Below are positions 12,791 to 22,200 of a stretch of 64,000 nucleotides of DNA, piece after piece (position 1 is the first letter of the stretch; each line of letters opens with the position of its first letter). The stretch lies in assembly GCA_964030475.1 (NCBI GenBank), contig CAXIPT010000011.1, positions 2,057,780 to 2,121,779 of the forward strand, given 5' to 3'. Source of the DNA: Tethya wilhelma. Taxonomy: Eukaryota > Porifera > Demospongiae > Tethyida > Tethyidae. The translations under genes were made by a program, and so were the position numbers. The notes under the pieces are model-generated. The model saw only the letters and a program-made list of their open reading frames with translations. It made no database searches and was not told the DNA's origin.

Positions 12791-13334
12791 AACATTTGAT
12801 GAAGCGGTCAAGAGAAAGGAGGATAGATATTTTGATGTTCTTGTTACAGCAAAAAGTAGGGGATACGAGGCTGAATTGATTACTTTAGAGGTTGGGTCAC
12901 GTGGTCTTCTACACCTTCGTGGATTCAGCAAACTATTTACACTTCTGAACATTGGCAAGCCACAACAGAGGAAAATGCTTCTTAAACCATCAAAGCTGGC
13001 AATTTGTGGCTCTCATCAAATTTGGTGCTATCGTAATGTTAAAACCTAACTAAAGTATGCCTCCTTGCTATTATTTATTTAAGTAAGTTATGTATTTAGG
13101 CTAGTTATTGTTATTCACTGTTAATTATTGTATTTTACCATTATGTTTTATTGTATTTTATCTTATGTCCTTTATGTTTAGCATTATCATACTAGAATTT
13201 GTGGTAGGAGTTAGGTGATTGGTGCAATGTTGTTTGTAAGACATTTTGACCGTAGGACCCTATTTTTTCCTCCTCCCCTCAGTGGTTATTTTTGTACATG
13301 TGTATGTATGTATGAATTACCAATGAAGATGTTT

Positions 13335-13416
<82 letters not shown>

Positions 13417-13810
13417 NTACTCTACCTGAACATGACAAGGTTCATTGGTTTCTTGCTGATGTTGTTGTACTCGTCCAGATAGTTCTCAACCACTAGTCTC
13501 AGTTTGTCCACATCGTGCACCTCAGCATAGGGTTTCTGATCGTTCTTGGGATCTACGAAATCACAGAACATGAGACTACGAAGATCATCCTCCTCAACAA
13601 CACCATCCTTGTTGAAATCAAGATGAGCAAAGAGGTCGTCAAATTTCATTTTAAAGTTTGCTTGAGTTGTTTCTTTGAGGAACTTCACGACCCATGCTCG
13701 GTCTGAGTCATCCACCAACCGATCGTAGTAGACCCTCATGACCTCGTGAACCCAGAGCTTGATCACTGATGTAGGCTCATTGATCACAGTGGACTCACTC
13801 AGCAGCACAC
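11950..13810 (-). CDS. DNAH7-like: Axonemal dynein heavy chain (DNAH7-like), AAA4 region exons with a gap and an EF-hand-like loop
   Basis: Exons are 11950-12179, 12477-12657 and 13426-13810. The last reads LWVHEVMRVYYDRLVDDSDR, then a 12-residue EF-hand-like loop at 13584-13619 (DFNKDGVVEEDD, with Asp rather than Glu at position 12), then KPMNLVMFR. The next exon resumes at KSKQTDGTPLALFNMFIDR and HVVLAMSPIGDAFRTRLR, followed by NYVTPTSYLELISTYK. Between 13426 and 12657 the usual AAA4 Walker A and Walker B stretch, about 120 residues in the family as I recall it, is absent. The N at 13417 lies eight bases beyond the donor of exon 13426-13810, so the missing exons are probably in an assembly gap. 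The flanking phases would still join in frame. Confidence 0.9.
12739..12788. repeat. G-run and (GA)n microsatellite
   Basis: A run of ten or so G residues followed by (GA)n, directly abutting the retrotransposon-like coding tail at 12790-13049. Confidence 0.9.
12790..13049 (+). mobile_element. Tail of a retrotransposon reverse-transcriptase ORF (fragment)
   Basis: An 86-codon open stretch with no ATG start reads TFDEAVKRKEDRYFDVLV... and ends in TAA at 13047-13049. The segment AELITLEVGSRGLLHLRGF resembles the short conserved C-terminal tail (E[VI]G[CS]RG) that follows the reverse transcriptase in many invertebrate non-LTR elements; that comparison is from memory. It is bounded on the left by the GA microsatellite and followed by AT-rich sequence. 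It lies in the gapped dynein intron, so it may mark one edge of an element that caused the assembly break. Only the end of the ORF is present. Confidence 0.55.
13339..13416. repeat. (GA)n microsatellite ending at an assembly N
   Basis: About 39 uninterrupted GA units that stop at the single N at 13417. Confidence 0.95.
13417..13417. other. Single-N contig join in a dynein intron
   Basis: The N follows a long (GA)n run and lies eight bases inside the intron after exon 13426-13810. The AAA4 P-loop exons expected in this intron are missing, so I read the N as a collapsed gap rather than one ambiguous base. Confidence 0.75.
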
Positions 13811-14160
13811 CTGGAGGGTGGGACAGAGGGGCAGCAATGATACCAATATTTTGTATGTGAAATGGATGCATGTGTACTGCACGTATCAGTGTGGTGATTT
13901 TTGTGTAGAACACCAATTCAGCAAATGCACTGGCAAATATTTCCATGTTATTACTTTAGACTGTTTCTTTGATAGCCTAGCTAGTTTTTAGGTTTCTGCA
14001 ATAGTTAGTTTTGTTACATTGTCAATCTTTACCAATTTGTATTGTTCTACCAATGTTCAGGAGTACAATAGTAGTTTGGTATATTGGTATAGATGACAAA
14101 GAGTACAATTAGATAAGCAAGATCAATGAGCATACATGTTGTATCAACACTGAGGCATAC

Positions 14161-16470
14161 CCTGGATCACACGAGCAAAGTCTCTGAGATTAAAGAGGTA
14201 GTGAGACTTGGCCGGAGTAGGAAGGAGATTGGTCATGGCATTCTTGTAGACGGCCAGCGTAGCAGAGACTATCTGATCTCCAATAGCTCTCACTTCGGGG
14301 TTGAATCCCTTGGAGGTGTGCCATTCCATTATCCTGTTGAAGATGAGCTTCATGGTGGAGTCGTCAAACTCATTGATGGTGATGGTGTTGAAGTGACGGA
14401 GGAACCTGGAGGTGACTGGGTTACGACCTCCACCAGGAGGGCCCATCGCAGCTATGAGGACTAGGTCCACCAAATTCATCTAAAGATGGAAATGTGGCAG
14501 GTTAGAATAAATATTCAATTGAAAACCAAGCTCCTTGTTTCATATTTTCCCAGGACTTTTAGTGAAAGACAATGCTTGTAACTTTTAATGCTACTTGTTT
14601 CCATAAATTATGACCAAAGAAGTATATCCAATCGAAGAATGAGTACAAATGCATTACTAAAATTAATACAGAAAGATACAACATTGTGCTAATGTACCTT
14701 TGTGTTGTCTTTGAGGTCATACCAGTTCCAGTGGTCCAGCCACTGTCTGAGGAGCTCAATGGGAGGCTGAGCACCGTACTCCTCACGGGCAGGCATGTTG
14801 AGATCATCAACAAACACAACCTAAAAAGATAAAAAAAAAAAAAAAAATACACATAAAGTAGTATAATACAGTATATTGGAAAAGTTTTGTTGGTAAAATT
14901 TTTTGCATGTTTAAATTTCGTTATTTTGACCAATTCAATAAAAATTTGCCATACACTTTAAATTTTCACACGTTTAATATTTGCCACTCGAGCCAGCGGT
15001 GGGAAAAATCTTATGCCGAAAATTTCCCAATCAAGGATATTAAGACAATTAATGTTAGTATCATGAAACACACAACAATGCAAGACAAACAACAATGCAG
15101 GACTCACTGTCTTCCATCCCATGGGAGGCCCAAACAATCCCTTCCTTCTCTTGTCCAGCTTGGAGAGGATGATGTTTTGTGTCTGGTTGGCACTAGTTTG
15201 AGCAGAGAAGTTGATCAGGACTGGCTTATAGACATCTTTAGGCAGCTTGCTGAGAATGAAATCCTAAAGAGAAAATAATCATACGACTTAATGTACGAAT
15301 AGCTCAACGTAATGTAAGAATAGCTCAAGAAGCTTTTAAAAAGTTCTATTTTCAAGAGCCATTAGTAGCTAAACTTTCACGTATATTCTCCAGGATTTAA
15401 TTTCTTGGGGTAATTCTTCCGCAAATCATTGACATAAAGAACACAACTAGTACACTCTCGAGATGTAGATAAAGTCCAATAGTAACGTACACGGGGTACA
15501 TATATACAATGCCATGTCACCTCACCTGTATGTAGACAGACTTCCCAGTACCAGTGGGTCCCACAAAGAGACATGGTTTCTCGTGCTTCACCAGCAGCTC
15601 CATGAGGTAGGTGTACCTCACTGTGTCCACAGTGGGAACAATGATGGAGTTGAACTGAGCGTCCTTGGGTATTGGGGGGACGTCTTTGAGTGCATCGGCC
15701 CAAGGTAGCCACCTTCCTAGGCCCTCCTTGATGAACTGGTACTCATAGACCTCACCATCGTCGGGGAAGGGAACTGGGAATGGCTTGGTTGGAGCATTAC
15801 AAGTCTCATAGATGTGATACTGAGACCTTTTAGTAGGAGAGTAAGAAGGCATAAGAAAACAAAACATACATTCACATTATATCGAAGATCAGGAAACTTT
15901 TTCCATTAAAAATTATCCGCCATTAAAAATTATTCGCCACCAACATGAGTGGTGAAATAAAACGCAAAAAAAAAAAGTGTGCGTGTATATATGGAGATGT
16001 TTACTAATTTTGATTGAAACGGCAAAATCCAAACAAACGAAAATTTAACAAGTAAACATATTTGGTGGCAAAAATTTTTCCAATCTATAATACAATAGAA
16101 GAGATTTTAATGTAAATTAGAGCTATGCATACTTTGTCTTTGGCAGTAGAGGTCCGTGAATGATCTCTCTCAGTAGGAGGTTGAAGGCAGCTCTACCATC
16201 ATTGCTAGAGCTGGCTCCAATGGACCACACAATAGCAAACAGAAAGGTACCCTAGAAGAACACAACAGACCAAAAAGCAATGAAGAATCCAAATGATAGT
16301 TGTATCAAGGAAAAAGTGCACTATACACCTACCATGATCCATGCTTCCACCTCCTCTGGTGAGAGATTCAACTGTTTGAACTTTTGTTCATCTTTGAACT
16401 CATCAAGTTGAGACTCGTGGATGTTCATCAGTGACTTGACCAGATTGGCATCAGTGGTTGGACTCAGCTC
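14161..16470 (-). CDS. DNAH7-like: Axonemal dynein heavy chain (DNAH7-like), AAA3 exons
   Basis: Exons are 14161-14479, 14698-14820, 15108-15263, 15526-15826, 16133-16251 and 16333-16470. The AAA3 Walker A, GPTGTGKS, is in exon 15526-15826 after [37 protein letters not shown] follows in 15108-15263, and the Walker B-like [20 protein letters not shown] in 14698-14820. Sensor and arm sequence [20 protein letters not shown] and [20 protein letters not shown] close the module in 14161-14479. AAA3 nucleotide binding gates the motor in dyneins, and all its nucleotide-site motifs are intact. The exon order and phases are continuous with AAA2 on the right and AAA4 on the left. Confidence 0.94.
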
Positions 16471-16693
16471 CTGTGACAATTTATAACAATGAAACATGCA
16501 TCAATCTGCATGTACATTCAAGCACTCTATGTACATTATAATTTTCACAAGACCTATCATATGGTGAGCATCAAACTTGATAAATTTTGATTGCAACTAT
16601 TTGGTGATCTGAAAAAAATTTGCCAATCCACCAAATTTAAATCTAACCTACTATATGGTACATACTCCAATACCTACACATCCCCACTGATAC

Positions 16694-17580
16694 CTTAAAT
16701 CCTGCCTTTCGTACAAAGTCCAGACAAGTGGGCACCATTCTTGTGTACAATCCCATAATGAGCTCCTTGAGCTCGTCTGTGATGGTCTCAGGGAGGGTGT
16801 TGAGCCAGGACTTGACGTGGGGCAGCCAGCCCAGCATGGAGGGCTCCATGTACACCATACCACACCTAGAAACAGTGGCCGGGGAGGCCACCTCAAGATC
16901 CATGGGCTCAAAGATGAGGTTGGTGGTGCTGGCCAGCTGGATGATCTCACCACTCATCAGACACAACTGTAGGTATTAGAGTAGTCGAAAGAGATTAAAG
17001 GTCGGTTCACAAAATTTTTCGTTGTGACGAATAAAATACTTGTAAACAGAAATGTGATAATGTGGGTATTAAACATACAATTAGATAAGGTTTTCTAAAT
17101 TTGTATCAATATGTATGTTAAATAATCTTACACAATGCAATACTGGATATTGTGAACCTGCTTAAGTATTGTAAATGCTTTATTTATGCTGATCATAGGA
17201 TTTTCACAGACCATACTAGTCTAACCAACCTTCTTGTTGTCATCCAGTACAGTGTTCATATTCTCAATCCAAATGGCATCGACAGGACCATCAAAGATGA
17301 GCCACTTACGATCAGGAGTCTGTACAACAGTCAATGCCATGAAATCATACACCAGTATATACTGTAACTAATATTCTACAGGGATTAGTATATGTACAGG
17401 TAAATACAAACAGGGTAAATATACACTTACAGTGGACACAGCGAAGGCACGATAGCTGACAGCAAGGATGCCATCAGACCACTCGTGAGAGATGGGGTCA
17501 AAGGAACCGTAGAGCTGGCCCATGGTGATGGACTTGGGGTTGATGACCGTGATCTGCACTTTCTGTTCATCATCTAGACC
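16694..17580 (-). CDS. DNAH7-like: Axonemal dynein heavy chain (DNAH7-like), second half of AAA2
   Basis: Exons are 16694-16966, 17230-17319 and 17431-17580. They encode [34 protein letters not shown], the Walker B-region [20 protein letters not shown], then [12 protein letters not shown] and the sensor-like [18 protein letters not shown]. The module begins abruptly at GLDDEQK. The AAA2 Walker A, expected about 115 residues further upstream in the protein, is not encoded anywhere in the intron 17581-26073 that I can see. That intron contains an N at 18152 and the oppositely oriented 1623-residue gene. The flanking exon phases are both zero, so direct splicing of 26074 to 17580 would stay in frame but lack the AAA2 P-loop. 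Confidence 0.92.
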
Positions 17581-17650
17581 CTACACAGTGTGTGTGTATG
17601 TGTGTGTGTGCACATTAATTTTATGCACAAAATCATATCCAGTACTTAGG

Positions 17651-18151
17651 GTGAAGAGCTAATTTGGCCTACATTTAGCAAAACATAACAAAATGGGTAT
17701 CATTTGAATGCTCTCATTGCACTGAATACAACGGTAAAGGTTTCAGTTTCATAAGACCTTCTTACTTTTAAATATACACAAGGTGTTTTTAGGTGGTTTT
17801 TATACTGATTACACATTATCAACTATTATCAGTCAATAGTTTGTCCTATGGAAATGAAATTTGTACCAATGTAACAAGCATAAAATGAGCTTTCAAATGA
17901 TATATAGATTGCCACCTTTTGGATAAAATTAAAGGATAAAAAGTTGGTTTAATTCACACCCCCTTAGGCACTGTACAAATCCGAATGGCAAATAATTGCA
18001 TCACTTATGTGTGAAGAGCTAATTTGGCCTATAATTAGCAAAACATAACAAAATGGGTATCATTAGAATGCTCTCATTGCACTGATTACAATGGTAAAGG
18101 TTTCAGTTTCATAAGACCTTCCTACTTTTAAATATACACAAGGTGTATTTA
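17651..18151. repeat. Tandem repeat, period about 360 bp, ending at an N
   Basis: A 141-bp stretch beginning GTGAAGAGCTAATTTGGCCT at 17651 recurs at 18011 with only a few differences. The second copy runs straight into the N at 18152. This looks like a tandem repeat of about 360 bp that stopped the assembly. Confidence 0.75.
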
Positions 18152-18152
18152 N
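18152..18152. other. Single-N contig join in the AAA2 intron
   Basis: The N lies at the end of a partial tandem repeat copy, in the intron where the AAA2 P-loop exon or exons should be. Confidence 0.7.
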
Positions 18153-18595
18153 TCTTTATTTTTCAACTCGGAACTCCCTGACACTTTGACTACCTAACTA
18201 ACCTGAATTACGTAAAATAGTACATCACTCATGTGACTACTGGTACCAGACTCTCTCCTTCCTTATTTTTGAAGAAAATAACACTGAAGGAGGAGCCTGG
18301 GAACAAGGCTATATTTTAACAAAACAGCTCTTAATAGTCTCCCAAGCCAGACAAGACGTTAACCACAACAGCTGGAGATCAGTAAACCAGAGGAAATTAC
18401 CTGACCACAATTATCCAACTATCATATTCATTTTCAACCAAAGATTACACAGAAACCATAGAAATGGCTAAAGCTAGCCTTCATGCAGAATAAACTATAC
18501 AGTTGCTCTGTATTTTCTGATCAATACTACTTCAATTAGTGTGAAGAGAAACAAACTGGAGATTTCTGTAAGTTACTTGACCTGTAATATTTTAT

Positions 18596-19084
18596 TAAAA
18601 CTATAGACCTTATGCAATTAAATCACAATGTTCATAGCAACACTGGATGTGTTGCTAACTATTACCATTTTGAAGGGCAAAAACATAATGGCTGATATAC
18701 AGAAAGCAAACAAATTGTTGCTTTACAAGTGCACTGATAGTGCATTTTGCATGATTAGGCATCTTTTGTGGTTCACAGCTACCAAGATAGAATATAGCTA
18801 GCCCATGGCCAGAGCGTGGAAGCAGCAGTACTAAAGAACTAGTATTTTTGTCACATTCTGATAGCTATAAGGATCACTTTGTAAGTCTATAGCACTGTCT
18901 GAGTAGAAGTAATCGAGCATATGTTAGTTCGCTGTCTCCGGTTTTACTGCAAAAATTCTTCAAAGAAGCTGGCATTGTCCTGTATTGCTGCTGTACTTCC
19001 ACGCAAACTTGCCCTTCAAAATGGCAGCATTAGCAAGTTTCCAAGTTGTGATATTGATTGCATAAGGTCTATATAAAGTTTTGC
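18596..19084. repeat. Imperfect inverted-repeat element (MITE-like)
   Basis: Left arm about 18596-18690 and right arm about 19009-19084 are imperfect reverse complements. They share TAGACCTTATGCAAT at the outer ends and CCATTTTGAAGGGCAA at the inner ends. The interior shows no coding signal. It ends about 200 bp before the start of the 1623-residue gene. No clear target-site duplication was identified. Confidence 0.5.
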
Positions 19085-19290
19085 AACATGCTGCACACAT
19101 AAGTCAAATTACAGCTAGAAAGCCTTTTTTAGGGGGCATTATTATTTTCTGAATAATGAGTGTGTAAAATTATTCAGAGTTGTTAATTCATAACAGGACC
19201 TGACATACAAATAAACTGTATCAGTGAGCAGTTGGTCTATCAATAATAAACAAACTAAGGAAGTGGTATCATTTCATATTACTATAGAGG

Positions 19291-22200
19291 ATGACACAGG
19301 AGTCATTTTTAAAAGTAGACCTTTTTTTCCTTTTTTTGGTGCTCACATCTGCTAAGACCTACTATGTCACACCATCGCTAAACACCCCATGTCCTGAAGA
19401 AGGTGTGCCTTGCTTCACTCTCTCCCAGTATGCTAACAAATCAAGCAACTACTTTACCTCCAACACCACTCTTATCCTTCTACCTGGGAACCACAGCCTT
19501 GATTCAGAGCTCACCGTCCAAAATATCTCACTTCTGTCCATTGATTCAACTTCCTACACACAAACATCAACAACCGTAACTTGCAATCAGTCAGCTAAGT
19601 TCATATTTAACTCGATCAGTGATGTCACTATTAGAGGATTAGCTCTCTTTGGGTGTGTGAATAATGAGGTCATCTGGGTTGAAGAGTTCGAAGTAAAGGA
19701 TTGTAGTTTTGATGGTCAGGAACGTGATGGAACTGGACTGTATCTAGATCATGTAACCACTGCTAACATTGTAAGAAGTTCTTTCTCTTTCAATACTGGT
19801 AAGGAAATTTTTATGGGTAACATTGGAGGGTGGCAAAAATCTGGTGGAGCAATTATTGCTACAAATAGTTTACTTGGAATTTACAATTGTGAAATTAAAA
19901 ACAACACTATAACTGGCGCTAATGGAAATGGTGGGGCAGTGTATGCTGAGTTAAGATTTATCGTTATAATCAACAGCACACTCAACAATAACACTGTGAC
20001 CGGTGAAGGTGCAGAGGGTGGAGCATTGTATGCTTGGGATAATCCTATCACTATCATCAACAGTACACTCAACAATAACACTGTGACTGGGGATTATGGA
20101 GAGGGTGGAGCATTGATGGCTGGCTATTTCCCTAAAATCACTATCATCAACAGTACACTCAATAATAACACTGTGACTGGGGATTATGGAAAGGGTGGAG
20201 CATTTAGCGCTTTCAATCATCCAAATATCACTATCATCAACAGTACACTTAACAACAACACTGTGAATGGAGATTATGGAAAGGGTGGAGCAATGAGCAC
20301 TCGCGATCATCCAAATATCACTATCATCAACAGTACACTCAACAATAACACCGTGACTTGGCAAGGTGGAGCAGCGTATACTGAAGACCATCCTAATATC
20401 AATGACACACTCAACAATAATGTTATGACTGAGGTTTTTGCAGAAGGTGGAGCGTTGTGTACTTATGATCATCCTAACATCACCATTATCAATAGCACAC
20501 TCAACTACAACAACGTGACAGGGGGTGGTGGAATGGGTGGAGCATTAAGTGCCGATGATCATCCTAATATTACTATCATCAACAGTAGAGTCAACAATAA
20601 CTCAGTTACTGGAGAGGGTGGAGCATTGATGGCCAATAACTTTGGCAAGATCACTATCATCAACAGTACACTTAACAGTAACGATGTGACTGGGGATGGT
20701 GCAGCATTGAATGCTATAGATTGTCCTAATATCACTGTGGTCAATTGTATACTCAACAACAATACTGGAAATAAAGGTGTGATTTATGCAGTCCATAGCA
20801 CTTTGCATATTTCAGGGAGCACCACAGTTTCAAACAATAACGGATCATTGTTTGTCTACTTTTGCAATATGACATTTATGGGGGACATCGACATTGTGCG
20901 TAACTCATATCATTCCAGCACATCTGAAGAAGGAGGAGCAATAACAGCCTTTCAGAGTGAGATAGTCTTTACTGGCACAGTCAACCTAGTCTACAACAGT
21001 GCAAAACAAGGTGGAGGAATCAAAGCTATAGAAAGCAAACTTTACAGTTATGGAGACATCATTATATCTCATAATACTGCATCCAAATCTGGTGGAGGAA
21101 TCTATGCCTATCAGAGTGAACTTAACTTCAAGAATAATACCAACATTAGTAGAAACACTGCAACTAGCAGAGGTGGAGGTATTCATGCCAGCAGTTCAAC
21201 TGTAAGACTTAATACTGAATCCAAAACTAACATTGTTGGCAACCATGCTGAACAAGGTGGTGGAATGTGTTTACAGGGAACTGCTAGAGTCTATTTAACA
21301 AAAGAGAAACGAGAATGCATTGGTTTAACTGCTTTATTTCATACACAGTTATGCGGAACACAGACATCATGGATTTCATTATATTTCGAAAATAATTCAG
21401 CCGATTTCGGTGGAGCCGTGTATGTTGATGATGAAACAAGCTCTAATGCCTGTAATGCTACTCCTGATGCTGCACAGTTTCTAAACGAATGCTTTGTTCA
21501 AGAATTGAGGCTTTATGCAGACAGTACACAAATTCAGAATTCAATTAAACGAATACCAATTAACATGCATAACATATACTTCATTGACAATAAAGCAAAG
21601 AAAGCTGGTGATGCACTCTATGGTGGTCAATTAGACAGGTGTAGGGCAAGTCTTTTCAGTGAAGTATTTCTACAAAAGCAAACATTAGATTCAAAATCAC
21701 TAGACGGAATAAAATATCTCATCAGAATTACTGATCTAAAATTACAAGACCTCAAATCAAACAAAACAATATCATCTGATCCAGTTCGTGTTTGTTTCTG
21801 TAGAGACAATCAACCAGACTGTAGCTACCATCCTCCACTAAAATTTGTAAAACGAGGAGAAAGGTTTACAGTATCACTCGTGGCAGTAGACTACATCCAC
21901 AACGTAAAAACAAACAGCAAAATACATGCTTATGTTTCAGCAAAAGCAGAACTTGGTGAGGGACAATCTATTCAAACAACTAACGACAGTTGCACCGATT
22001 TGACCTACAGTATTCTCTCTCCTTCAAACACTGAAAAATTACACACTGAGTTACATCTCTATGCCGATGGCCCATGTATGGAAATTGGAATATCTACAGC
22101 AACTCTCATTGTAAATATTGAAGCATGTCCAATTGGTTTTAAAGATATTGATTCACACTGCAAATGTGACCCTGTGATCTATCCTGAGTACATATCCAAC

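Noticed and set aside
13215..13496. Plus-strand open frame with Arg-Glu repeats
   Set aside because: It reads through the (GA)n tract and the N, and overlaps a dynein exon in antisense.
19951..20472. 173-codon minus-strand open frame
   Set aside because: Shadow of the repetitive beta-helix coding tract; the plus-strand frame explains it.
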